Assembly: GCA_039922495.1 (NCBI GenBank)
Contig: JBDTEO010000001.1
Span: forward strand, 46,480 to 110,479
DNA: 64,000 bases
Direction: 5' to 3'
From: JALYYC01 sp039922495
GTDB lineage: Bacteria; Chloroflexota; Dormibacteria; CF-121
Positions 26,312 to 33,995 of this stretch are shown one piece after another (within the stretch, counting starts at the first letter, position 1; the number at the start of each line of letters is the position of its first letter). Below the pieces are notes generated by a model, which saw nothing but the letters and a program-made list of their open reading frames with translations, had not been told where the DNA came from and did no database searches. A program made the translations under genes and the position numbers.

Positions 26312-26536
26312 ATGGCAAAAATCAGCACCAAAAAACCGAACGACCTGCCGGCCTCGAAGTTCGCCTTTCCGAAAGAGCGTAAGGAGCCCCTGACCGACGC
26401 CGGCCATGTGCGCAACGCCTCGGCGCGCTTCAATCAGGTCGAGGGCGTCTCCCAGGCGGAGAAGGCCACGGCCAAGAAAAAGATCCAGTCCGCCGCGAAA
26501 AAGTACGACGTCAAGCTCTCAAAGAAACCCGACTAG
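26312..26536 (+). CDS. Small basic conserved protein (DUF6582-like)
   Basis: 74 residues, Lys-rich (start MAKISTKKPNDLPASKFAFP, end KYDVKLSKKPD). The pattern SxFAFPKERKEPLxDAxHVRNA..RFNQVEGVS is one I associate with small proteins found in many soil bacteria and phages, recently grouped as DUF6582; function unknown. No SD; TAGTGT at 26286-26291 could be a -10 with a 20-base leader. It follows the molybdoenzyme gene by 45 bases and ends at a REP-like palindrome. Confidence 0.7.
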   Translation: MAKISTKKPNDLPASKFAFPKERKEPLTDAGHVRNASARFNQVEGVSQAEKATAKKKIQSAAKKYDVKLSKKPD

Positions 26537-26546
26537 AAGAAAATTT

Positions 26547-26576
26547 CCCTCCCCCGCTCGCGGGTAGGGTGGGGGC
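26547..26576. repeat. REP-like palindrome, copy 2
   Basis: Same core as the element at 13235 (CCCTCCCCCG, short loop, CGGG..AGGGT, GGGGGC) with a shortened inner stem (CCCG/CGGG) and loss of a TCA. It separates the convergent 26312 and 26577 genes and may end transcripts from both sides. Confidence 0.55.
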
Positions 26577-26738
26577 TTAGTTCCCGCCCGACCCGGCGCG
26601 GCCGATCTTCAGGATCGACCCGGCGCTGCCAATACTGAGAATGCTCAGCTCGCTGAAAAGGCTGCCGACACTCAGGAAGCTGAAGGCGCTGAACGGGCTC
26701 GCGAGGTTCGTCCGCCGCAATTTCAGGCTGGTACCCAT
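26577..26738 (-). CDS. 53-residue serine-periodic microprotein (predicted beta-solenoid-like)
   Basis: ATG 26738 to TAA 26577, six bases after the stop of the MFS gene. After a basic start (MGTSLKLRRTNLASPF) residues 14-50 show Ser about every third position with hydrophobic residues between (SAFSFLSVGSLFSELS, then ILSIGSAGSILKIGRAGS). This regular S-hydrophobic-x pattern suggests a tiny solenoid or amyloid-like stack. I have a faint memory of similar short serine-periodic proteins in actinobacteria but cannot name a family. Function unknown; likely co-transcribed with the exporter. Confidence 0.6.
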   Translation of the reverse strand: MGTSLKLRRTNLASPFSAFSFLSVGSLFSELSILSIGSAGSILKIGRAGSGGN

Positions 26739-26744
26739 GCGCAA

Positions 26745-27914
26745 TTATTGTCGCGCTTCATGAGCCGCGGGGCGGCGGCGGAAGCCAGCATACAGGGCAC
26801 CGTCGTAGATCAGCTTGAGGCTGCCGGCGAGATAGAAGGGGAGGCCGAGCGCCCCGCTCTGGATGGCGGCGCCAGCCAGTGCCGGTCCGACGGACTGCGC
26901 CACCCCACGCACCGCCCCCGTGACCGCGAGCGCGCCGGCGCGTTCGGGCGGCGGCACGATCGAGGCGACGTACGCTTGCCGCGCCGGAACGTCCATCTGC
27001 GAGAGGCAGAAGCGCCCGATCAACAGCCCGAGCGCCCATGGCAATGACGGACTGAATGGAATCAGCAGCAACAGGACGTTGCTGGGCGCGTGCGTGAAGA
27101 CCATCGTTCGGATGAGGCCGATGCGATTGCTCAACCGGCCGGCGATCTCATAGGAAGCAGATTGCATCAGGGCGATCACGGCGAACGCAGGCCCCAGTAC
27201 CGAGGCGCTGGCACCGAAGCGCACATGCAGCCAGTACGCGATCACTGCCTGGACGACGAGCCCACCGCCGAGCGAATCGACCGCGAAAAGGCCGGAGAGG
27301 GGACCAAGTGAGCGGAGCTGGCTTCGACGAAAGACGGTACCCGCAATCGCGGACTCCGCACGTGGCGAGAGGGCCAGGGCGAGCGCGGCGGTGACCAAGC
27401 CGATGAGGGCGTATCCGGCAAAGAGCAGTTGGCCGCGCGTGAGCGTGGTGGCTGCGCCAGAGACGACGGCGCCGGCTGCGATGGCGAGGCCGCCGCTCAG
27501 GGAGTAGCGGGCAAAGGCAAGATTGCGGCGCGATGGCTCGACGGACTCGGCGAGCGCGGCCTGCTCGATCGATGCAAAGGGCCCGACGTCGACCGCGACA
27601 CCCAGCATGCCGGTGATGCCGGCAACGCCAAGCAACCAGGGTGCCGTCGCGAGGGCGAGGTCAGCGCCGGTCAGCGTCATCAAGACACCAGCAATGGCGA
27701 GCGTGACGCGGCGGCCCACCCGCGCCGACGCGGCGGCGGCCGCCAGTCCAAACAGGGCGCCCGCGAGCAGTCCAATCGTGAGCGTGATGCCGATGGCAGT
27801 CGCCGATAGGCCGCGCCGCTCGAGGTGCAGCCCGACCAGGACGGCGGCCATCCCGAAGCCGAAGGCCCGGAGCATTCGGGCCGTCAGGATCAGCCAGAAA
27901 TCTCGGCCTCCCAT
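26745..27914 (-). CDS. Major facilitator superfamily transporter
   Basis: 389 residues with 12 hydrophobic segments. Loop 2-3 carries ARVGRRVTLAIAG, a relaxed MFS motif A, and the symmetric loop 8-9 has NRIGLIRTMVF. No substrate-specific motif is seen; drug or metabolite export is the usual role for this size. Minus-strand TAAATT six bases before the ATG indicates a leaderless mRNA. The microprotein gene follows. Confidence 0.85.
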   Translation of the reverse strand: MGGRDFWLILTARMLRAFGFGMAAVLVGLHLERRGLSATAIGITLTIGLLAGALFGLAAAAASARVGRRVTLAIAGVLMTLTGADLALATAPWLLGVAGITGMLGVAVDVGPFASIEQAALAESVEPSRRNLAFARYSLSGGLAIAAGAVVSGAATTLTRGQLLFAGYALIGLVTAALALALSPRAESAIAGTVFRRSQLRSLGPLSGLFAVDSLGGGLVVQAVIAYWLHVRFGASASVLGPAFAVIALMQSASYEIAGRLSNRIGLIRTMVFTHAPSNVLLLLIPFSPSLPWALGLLIGRFCLSQMDVPARQAYVASIVPPPERAGALAVTGAVRGVAQSVGPALAGAAIQSGALGLPFYLAGSLKLIYDGALYAGFRRRPAAHEARQ

Positions 27915-27920
27915 CGGGTC

Positions 27921-27926
27921 AATTTA
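27921..27926 (-). promoter_or_regulatory. -10 element of the MFS gene (leaderless type)
   Basis: Minus strand TAAATT, then GACCCG (six bases), then ATG. It lies back to back with the S53 peptidase promoter. Confidence 0.55.
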
Positions 27927-27939
27927 CTGGCCACGTCAC

Positions 27940-28031
27940 TTAGGAAAGCCTTAGCTGTCCTTAACGGTTCCTTGACAGATGCCGGTACGCGGCGTAGGTT
28001 GGGGCGGAAACCGACCGAATTTCTAGGAGGG
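27940..28031 (+). promoter_or_regulatory. Promoter of the S53 peptidase gene with phased TTARS repeats
   Basis: TTGACA (27972-27977), 17-base spacer, TAGGTT (27995-28000), then a leader with AGGAGGG (28025-28031) before ATG 28036. Upstream and including the -35, four related pentamers (TTAGG 27940, TTAGC 27951, TTAAC 27961, TTGAC 27972) sit at 11, 10 and 11 bp intervals on one face of the helix, as in operators of OmpR/PhoB-type regulators. Confidence 0.6.
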
Positions 28032-28035
28032 AAGC

Positions 28036-29592
28036 ATGGTCCAATCTTTCGCGCGTTTTACCGTGCGCCGACTCGCCTCGCTGGCGATTGGCGCGACGGC
28101 TATCGGGTCAGTTCTGGTTGGAAGCCCCGGGGCGGCCAGCGTTGCGGCGCTCCCGGTCGTCCATCCGATGATCAGCGACTTCCAGTTCATGGCGGCAGCG
28201 GGCAGCCCGCCACCGAGCCAGGCAGCCTGCGCCGCAGTCTTACGCCGATGCTTTAACCCAACCTCGATTCGTAACTCGTACAACATCCTGCCCGGCCTAG
28301 GGAATGATGGGGCCGGCAAGACGATCGCCGTCGTCGATTCGTTCGGCAGCTCGACCATGCGGCAGGACCTGGCCGTTTTCAACACGGCCTTCGGCCTCCC
28401 GCACCTTTGTGGCGAGACCGGACCGTCAGACCCCTCGGCGAACTGCCCGTCAACCGTCCAGCCTCGCTTCGACATCATTCAGGTCCAGGGTGGACCGCCT
28501 CCCGTTCCGCCCCCGCCGAACAACGGTACAGGGCTGGAGGCGCATAACCTCTGGTCGCTCGAGGTGGCCTTGGACGTCGAGTGGGCACACTCCGTAGCTC
28601 CTCTCGCCAATATCATCCTGCTGACCACCCCGACCGCCGAGGTGCTTGGCGTACAAGGCTTCCAGCAAATGATGAAGGCAGAGGACGCCCTGATTCTCAA
28701 TCACCAGGTCGACGTCATCAGCCAGAGTTTTGGGGCTGGTGAGGGGTCCTTCAACAACGGCCTGGCGTCACTCAAGCAGCTCCGGAAAACATTCGAGGAC
28801 GCGCGGACGAACCACGTCACGGTCTTCGCCTCCTCGGGCGACGGCGGCTCAACGAATAGCATGAAGACACCCGTCAAAAACCCGGGCGTGATCCCATACC
28901 CAAGCGTCATCTGGCCGGCGTCCGACCCACTGGTCACTGGCGTCGGCGGCACGTACCTCTGCACCGACGCCGAGACTGGTCTCGGAGTAGATAGCGTTTC
29001 GCCTCCCGGCCAGTGCCAGGCCCACGATGGTGACCGCGAGCCGGCCTGGGTCGCATCCGGCGGCGGCTACAGCATCTACTTCTCCCGGCCCGATTTCCAG
29101 AACGTGCTGACGGCCGCCAACAGCAGCTACGTCGGTAGCTCCCCCGGCGCGCCTGGGCCGAACTCGAATATGCGCGGCGTCCCAGACGTCTCGTACAACG
29201 CCAGCTCGCGTACCGGCGTCCTCGTCTATGACACCGAGTCGCTGAGCAACAACCAGGCTGGGACCACCTGTGGTGGTGCGAATCCGTGCCAGGCGGGTTG
29301 GTATACGGTGGGTGGAACCAGCGCGTCGTCACCACAGTGGGCTGGTCTGACCGCACTGGCCGATGTTCAGGCTGGCCACGATCTCGGGTTCATTAACCCC
29401 GCGCTCTATCGCGTTTTTGCAGGTCCGAACTACCATAGCGACTTCTACGATCCGCACGTCAACACCAACCAGCAGTCGGCGATTCCAGGTTGGCTCTCAA
29501 CCGATGGATGGGATGCAGTGACAGGCATTGGCACGCCTAATGCGGCAAAGCTCATCCCTGATCTGATCGCGGCGGTTCTCCCGGGCGATTAG
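28036..29592 (+). CDS. Secreted S53 peptidase (kumamolisin/sedolisin family)
   Basis: 518 residues. Signal peptide about 1-40 (basic start, LASLAIGATAIGSVLVG). Sedolisin catalytic features: Glu and Asp in WSLEVALDVEWAHS, oxyanion Asp in ASSGDGG, nucleophile Ser in GGTSASSPQWAG, and a C-terminal Ca2+-site segment GWDAVTGIGTPN. These enzymes digest proteins at acid pH outside the cell. Only about 45 residues separate the signal peptide from the peptidase core, so the usual ~180-residue pro-domain is missing. Strong promoter, SD and downstream intrinsic terminator make it a stand-alone unit. Confidence 0.92.
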   Translation: MVQSFARFTVRRLASLAIGATAIGSVLVGSPGAASVAALPVVHPMISDFQFMAAAGSPPPSQAACAAVLRRCFNPTSIRNSYNILPGLGNDGAGKTIAVVDSFGSSTMRQDLAVFNTAFGLPHLCGETGPSDPSANCPSTVQPRFDIIQVQGGPPPVPPPPNNGTGLEAHNLWSLEVALDVEWAHSVAPLANIILLTTPTAEVLGVQGFQQMMKAEDALILNHQVDVISQSFGAGEGSFNNGLASLKQLRKTFEDARTNHVTVFASSGDGGSTNSMKTPVKNPGVIPYPSVIWPASDPLVTGVGGTYLCTDAETGLGVDSVSPPGQCQAHDGDREPAWVASGGGYSIYFSRPDFQNVLTAANSSYVGSSPGAPGPNSNMRGVPDVSYNASSRTGVLVYDTESLSNNQAGTTCGGANPCQAGWYTVGGTSASSPQWAGLTALADVQAGHDLGFINPALYRVFAGPNYHSDFYDPHVNTNQQSAIPGWLSTDGWDAVTGIGTPNAAKLIPDLIAAVLPGD

Positions 29593-29620
29593 GCGATCGT
29601 CGATCGTTGCAGAAAGGGTC

Positions 29621-29645
29621 GGGCCGGTGCCCGGCCCTTTTCTTT
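29621..29645 (+). terminator. Rho-independent terminator after the S53 peptidase gene
   Basis: Seven-base GC stem GGGCCGG (29621-29627) with CCGGCCC (29631-29637), three-base loop, followed by TTTTCTTT. Located 29 bases after the stop. Confidence 0.85.
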
Positions 29646-29646
29646 G

Positions 29647-29667
29647 TAAGATGGGCCGCGCAGGAGG
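29647..29667 (+). promoter_or_regulatory. -10 and ribosome-binding site of the ABC exporter operon
   Basis: TAAGAT at 29647-29652 directly after the terminator, then AGGAGG at 29662-29667 five bases before a TTG at 29673. The SD selects this TTG over an earlier in-frame start inside the terminator. Confidence 0.5.
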
Positions 29668-29672
29668 TGCCG

Positions 29673-30593
29673 TTGGCCCAGCAGCTCGCCGTCGAGACAC
29701 ACGGCCTCACCAAGCGTTATCGAACCGGGGTGCTCGCGGTCAACGACCTCAACCTGGCCATCCGATCCGGCGAGGTTTACGGCTTTCTCGGACCGAATGG
29801 GGCCGGCAAGACCACGACGCTGCGGATGCTTTCGGGGCTCTTGCGGCCGACCGCCGGCAATGCGTCCGTTGCCGGCGCTGGGCCGGGAAGCTCCGCAAGC
29901 CTCGGCCGGCTCGGTGCCATGGTCGAGACGCCGGCCTTCTATCCCTATCTCTCGGGTCGGGACAACCTACGCGTCATGGCCCGCTACGCAGGGCTGTCGG
30001 AGAAGCGCATCGATGCGGTTCTCGAGCAGGTCGATCTGACGCAACGGGCACGGCACAAGTTCAAGACCTACTCGACCGGCATGAAGCAGCGGCTGGGGGT
30101 GGCGGCCGCGCTGATGAAGGATCCGCAGCTGTTGATCCTCGACGAACCGACCAGCGGGCTCGATCCGCAGGGCACGGTGGAGATGCGGGCGCTGATCGCC
30201 GACATCAAAAAAGAGGGCCGCACCGTGATGCTGTCGAGCCACCTCCTGCCCGAGGTCGAATTGACCTGCGACCGCGTCGGCGTGATTGCCAAAGGGCGGC
30301 TGGTTGCCGAGGGGACCGTGGAGGAGCTTCGGGGACGCAGTGGAAAGTCGGCCTTGCTGATCCGCGCCACGCCGGCAGACCGGGCCAGGGGTCTGCTGGA
30401 GCAGATCGCCGGAAGCGGCCAGGTCAGTGTCCGGGATGGGCTCTTCTCTGTCACCATCGAGCCGCAGGAGGCCGCCGCCATCAATCGGCGGCTGGTGACC
30501 GATGGGATCGACGTGACGGAACTTCGGATATCGGAGCAGTCCCTCGAGGACGTGTTCCTCGAGCTCACCGAGACCGGAGGCCATCAAGGATGA
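29673..30593 (+). CDS. ABC transporter ATP-binding protein (drug/antibiotic-type exporter)
   Basis: 306 residues from TTG 29673. Walker A GPNGAGKTTT, Q-loop region, signature YSTGMKQRLG (variant of LSGGQ), Walker B LLILDEPTSGLDPQG, and switch His in LSSHLLPEV. The C-terminal ~90 residues are the extension found in CcmA/DrrA-like ATPases, ending SLEDVFLELT. Stop overlaps the start of the permease gene by four bases. Substrate unknown. Confidence 0.92.
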   Translation: MAQQLAVETHGLTKRYRTGVLAVNDLNLAIRSGEVYGFLGPNGAGKTTTLRMLSGLLRPTAGNASVAGAGPGSSASLGRLGAMVETPAFYPYLSGRDNLRVMARYAGLSEKRIDAVLEQVDLTQRARHKFKTYSTGMKQRLGVAAALMKDPQLLILDEPTSGLDPQGTVEMRALIADIKKEGRTVMLSSHLLPEVELTCDRVGVIAKGRLVAEGTVEELRGRSGKSALLIRATPADRARGLLEQIAGSGQVSVRDGLFSVTIEPQEAAAINRRLVTDGIDVTELRISEQSLEDVFLELTETGGHQG

Positions 30594-31429
30594 TCGCCAG
30601 CCTCGGCGCGGAGAGCCTGAAGATCCGCAAGCGATGGGCCAACTGGATCCTGATCGGGATTCTGCTCGCGGTCCTGATCCTCCTCGGGTACGTCGTCAGT
30701 TACGTGGTCCTGGCCAATCCCCCGAAGAACTTTCGCAGCGAGGTTCCCGCCAGCGTCCTCAAGCGCGAGGTGTTCCCCGAAAACCTCGTACCCAACATCC
30801 TGGCCGGGATGTCGACGCTGGGCGCCGCGATCATGATCATCTACGGTGGCTTGAGCAGCGCCAGCGAGTACGGCTGGGCGACGATCCAGACGATCCTGAT
30901 CCAAAAACCGGGCCGGCTCGCCGTCCTGTTTGGAAAGTTGCTGGCCCTGGCGATCCTGTCGTTGATCGTCTCGGTGGCGTTGCTGGCCACCGCGGCCCTT
31001 ACCAGTTACGTCCTGGCCAGGATTGACGGCACCACGAGCAACTGGCCCTCGGCCGAGGTGCTGCTCAAGGGCTTCGGCGCCCTCTGGCTCCAGCTGTCGA
31101 TGTGGACCGCCTTTGGCGTCTTGATCGGCATTGCCTTCCGGAGCACGGCGGCGGCGATTGGTGGCGGGCTCGTCTACCTGTTCGTCATCGAAACCATTCT
31201 GGCTCGCATCTTTGGGAACACGCCCGGCGTCAAAGAGGTCCTCAAGTTCTTGCCGGGGATCAACGCCGAAGGCGTCAACGCGGCCTTCCCGCTCACCTTC
31301 CGCAATCCCAACGGGGCCGGGCCGCCACTGGTCGATGCCACGCGCGGCACCATCACGTTGCTCGTCTACCTGGCCGTCTTTGTCCTCGCCTCAGCCTTCC
31401 TCTTTCGGCGACGGGACGTGGGCGCCTAA
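30590..31429 (+). CDS. ABC-2 type transporter permease
   Basis: 279 residues, about six transmembrane segments with a first helix near 17-45, a large extracytoplasmic loop (PPKNFRSEVPASVLKREVF) and a last helix ending FLFRRRDVGA. The GGLSSASEYGWATIQTIL segment after helix 2 is typical of this permease family. Forms an exporter with the preceding ATPase. The following MFS gene may belong to the same unit. Confidence 0.88.
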   Translation: MIASLGAESLKIRKRWANWILIGILLAVLILLGYVVSYVVLANPPKNFRSEVPASVLKREVFPENLVPNILAGMSTLGAAIMIIYGGLSSASEYGWATIQTILIQKPGRLAVLFGKLLALAILSLIVSVALLATAALTSYVLARIDGTTSNWPSAEVLLKGFGALWLQLSMWTAFGVLIGIAFRSTAAAIGGGLVYLFVIETILARIFGNTPGVKEVLKFLPGINAEGVNAAFPLTFRNPNGAGPPLVDATRGTITLLVYLAVFVLASAFLFRRRDVGA

Positions 31430-31453
31430 CCCGCCTCACGACACGCGCAACCT

Positions 31454-32725
31454 GTGATCCGGCGACTGCGCCGCCTGGCCGTCGATGTCAGCCCGCTGCG
31501 CGACTCACGGCAGTTTCGTCTGCTCTTCACGGGTCAGCTGATCTCGCTGATCGGGCGGCAGATCACCGTGGTCGCCGTCCCGTACCAGGTCTATGTCCTG
31601 ACCCATTCGTCCTTTGAGGTCGGGCTCCTCGGGGTCGTTCAGCTGGTGCCGTTCATCCTGTTCTCACTGGTCGCCGGAACGATCGCCGACCAGGTCGACC
31701 GGCGCCGCCTGTTGCTCGCGACCCAGGTCCTGCTGGCGTTCACGTCCTTCCTCTTCGTGCTGGGCGCGATCTGGGGGCACCCGTCCCTCTGGTACCTGTA
31801 CGGCGTCACGGCCGCCGCCGCCGGGATCTCGGCCATCGACCAGCCGGCCCGTTCAGCGACGATCCCGAACCTGGTCTCGCGCGCCCAGCTGGCCAGCGCC
31901 GTCTCGTTGAACTTCGCGCTCTTCCAGCTGGGACTGATCGCCGGGCCGGCGGTCGGTGGCGTCGTGATCGCGCGGGTCGGCCTCCCGATTGCGTACGCGA
32001 TCGACGTCGTCACCTTTGGGGCGGCGTTCGTGGCGGTCTTCCTGCTCTCGCCGCAAGTTCCCATCGGCCGCCGCCCGGAGTCGCCCCTACGTGCCGTGGT
32101 CGCCGGCTTCGCTTTCCTCAAGCGAACGCCCGTGATCACCGGTGGCTATGCCATGGACCTGAACGCCATGATCCTGAGCATGCCGCGCGCGCTCTTCCCG
32201 GCGCTGGCGTTGAGCGTGTATCACGTCGGACCGAGCGGACTCGGGCTGCTCTACTCGGCGCCAGGGATCGGGGCCATTGGCGGCTCGGCACTCTCCGGCT
32301 TTATCGCCCACGTGCGCTATCCCGGTCGAAGCGTGGTCTACGCCGTCGCCGGCTGGGGTGTGGCCATCACGCTCTTCGGCCTGGCCACCGCCTCGATCTG
32401 GCTCGCCGTCTTCTTCCTGGCGGTCGCCGGCGCGGCCGATGCCATCAGCGCCATCGCCCGGAACGTCATCCAGCAGCGACTGGCTCCTGACCGGCTTCGG
32501 GGCCGGCTGGCGGCCGTCTATTCGATGGTTGTGGCCGGCGGTCCCTATCTCGGTGATACGCGAGCGGGTGCCGTAGCCAGCGTGGCCTCGCTTGAATTCG
32601 CTAATGTCGCCGGCGGGATCCTGTGCCTGCTCGGCTGCCTGGCGGTGCGCCTCGCCTTCCCGCAGATGTGGCGCTTCGATGCTCGCGAGGCCGTCTCAGA
32701 GGGCGGCGCCGGACCGATTTCTTAG
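31454..32725 (+). CDS. MFS exporter (EntS/DHA3-like)
   Basis: 423 residues, 12 predicted membrane helices. Starts SRQFRLLFTGQLISLIGRQI, motif A TIADQVDRRRLLL, then SAIDQPARSATIPNLVSR between helices 4 and 5, which is typical of the EntS/DHA3 group exporting siderophores, macrolides or other small molecules. GTG start 25 bases after the ABC permease, so probably the same operon. Confidence 0.9.
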   Translation: MIRRLRRLAVDVSPLRDSRQFRLLFTGQLISLIGRQITVVAVPYQVYVLTHSSFEVGLLGVVQLVPFILFSLVAGTIADQVDRRRLLLATQVLLAFTSFLFVLGAIWGHPSLWYLYGVTAAAAGISAIDQPARSATIPNLVSRAQLASAVSLNFALFQLGLIAGPAVGGVVIARVGLPIAYAIDVVTFGAAFVAVFLLSPQVPIGRRPESPLRAVVAGFAFLKRTPVITGGYAMDLNAMILSMPRALFPALALSVYHVGPSGLGLLYSAPGIGAIGGSALSGFIAHVRYPGRSVVYAVAGWGVAITLFGLATASIWLAVFFLAVAGAADAISAIARNVIQQRLAPDRLRGRLAAVYSMVVAGGPYLGDTRAGAVASVASLEFANVAGGILCLLGCLAVRLAFPQMWRFDAREAVSEGGAGPIS

Positions 32726-32729
32726 TCGA

Positions 32730-32758
32730 TTCTCATCGGCCGTTCATAGTTTCGTCAG
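32730..32758 (+). promoter_or_regulatory. Three-heptamer operator, copy A
   Basis: TTCTCAT (32730), CGTTCAT (32741) and TCGTCAG (32752) are spaced exactly 11 bp apart (four-base gaps) and end 23 bases before ATG 32782. A matching box is at 38382-38410. The geometry fits tandem binding of an OmpR/PhoB-type response regulator. Confidence 0.5.
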
Positions 32759-32781
32759 CTTCGGCATGCATGATTAGAGCC

Positions 32782-33069
32782 ATGGCAACTCCACCGGAGT
32801 ACGCCCGGGCGGCGCAACGCGATCGTGGGCTGCGGGCGGTGCGGTCCTGGACCTGGACGGCCGGGCTGGCCGGCGCCGGCCTGACCGGCTTCCTCGCCGT
32901 GGTCGCTGCCGGGAGCTTCGCGGGCCACCAGGCGGCTGCCGCCGCCCCCTCCCCGACGGACGCCGGAACCGTCCCGGACAACTCAGGCACCGTCGCGCCC
33001 CAGCCGCCACCCCAGGATTCCTTCGGCGGCTCGAACCAGCCGCCGGCCGCCGTCTCGGGCGGCTCCTGA
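32782..33069 (+). CDS. Small membrane protein with Pro/Ala-rich extracytoplasmic tail, first gene of redox cluster
   Basis: 95 residues. A basic N-terminus (about 1-23), one transmembrane helix (about 24-48, TAGLAGAGLTGFLAVVAAG) and a low-complexity exported tail rich in Pro, Ala, Gln and Ser. No recognised domain. Sits five bases before the flavin transferase gene. Its tail contains DNSGT (about 66-70), only remotely like the [S/T]GA[T/S] flavinylation motif, so a role as flavin acceptor is doubtful. More likely a membrane accessory of the reductase. Confidence 0.7.
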   Translation: MATPPEYARAAQRDRGLRAVRSWTWTAGLAGAGLTGFLAVVAAGSFAGHQAAAAAPSPTDAGTVPDNSGTVAPQPPPQDSFGGSNQPPAAVSGGS

Positions 33070-33074
33070 CCGGC

Positions 33075-33995
33075 ATGGGGGCCTCGATCGACTTCCGAGC
33101 GCTGGGGACGGGCGTCCGGGTCGTCACCGTCGATCCAGCGGGTCTTGATCCGGCCGTGCGCGCCGTCCAGGACTTGCTCGCCCAGGTGGACCAGGCCTGT
33201 AGCCGCTTCCGGCCGGATTCCGAGCTGTCGCAACTGAACCGGTCGGCCGGCCGCCCGGTGCGCGTGAGCCCTCTGCTCTTTCTCGCCCTTACGACCGCGC
33301 TGCGCGTCAGCCGGATGACGGCCGGCGCCGTCGACCCGACCGTCGGCACCGCGATGCGGATCATCGGCTACGACCGCGACTTCGCCGATCTACCGCCCGA
33401 TGGCGCGTTCACCGTCGCGGCGCGGCCCGTGCCAGGTTACGAACGCATCCGCCTGGTGACGTCCCGCCAGGAGGTCACCTGCCAGTCCGATGTGGAGATC
33501 GATCTCGGGTCCTCGGCGAAGGCGCTCGCCGCCGACCTCGCGGCCCGAGCGGCCTTCGCGGCCGCCGGCTCGGGCGTGCTGGTGAGTCTCGGCGGTGACA
33601 TTGCCGTGGCCGGCACGGCGCCCGCGGATGGTTGGCCTGTCCTGATTGCCGACGATCACGCGGCGCCGCTCGATGGGCCCGGTGAGGTGGTCTCGATCAG
33701 CGCCGGCGGCCTGGCCACCTCGAGCACCATGGTTCGCCACTGGCGCCAGGCGGGCGTCGAACGCCATCACATCGTCGATCCCCGGACGGGCGCCCCGGCG
33801 CAGGTCCACTGGCGCACCGTCAGCGTGGCCGCGGCCAGCTGTGTGGACGCCAACGCGGCCGCGACGGCGGCCATCGTCTGGGGCGACGCCGCATTGGACT
33901 GGCTCGAGCGGCACCATCTGGCAGCCCGCCTGGTGAAAGCCAATGGTGGGGTCACACGGTTGAGCGGCTGGCCGCGCGCCGCCGTGGCCGTGTGA
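33075..33995 (+). CDS. apbE: FAD:protein FMN transferase (ApbE family)
   Basis: 306 residues. It attaches FMN to Thr/Ser of exported redox proteins, using FAD and Mg2+. Family features: CSRFRPDSELSQLNR, VDPTVGTAMRIIGYDRDF in part, EIDLGSSAKALAADLAA replacing the usual GAIAKGYAAD, LVSLGGDIAVAG, ATSSTMVRHW and HHIVDPRTGAPA. No signal peptide or lipobox is present, so it may act in the cytoplasm. Its stop overlaps the GTG of the reductase gene. Confidence 0.9.
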   Translation: MGASIDFRALGTGVRVVTVDPAGLDPAVRAVQDLLAQVDQACSRFRPDSELSQLNRSAGRPVRVSPLLFLALTTALRVSRMTAGAVDPTVGTAMRIIGYDRDFADLPPDGAFTVAARPVPGYERIRLVTSRQEVTCQSDVEIDLGSSAKALAADLAARAAFAAAGSGVLVSLGGDIAVAGTAPADGWPVLIADDHAAPLDGPGEVVSISAGGLATSSTMVRHWRQAGVERHHIVDPRTGAPAQVHWRTVSVAAASCVDANAAATAAIVWGDAALDWLERHHLAARLVKANGGVTRLSGWPRAAVAV

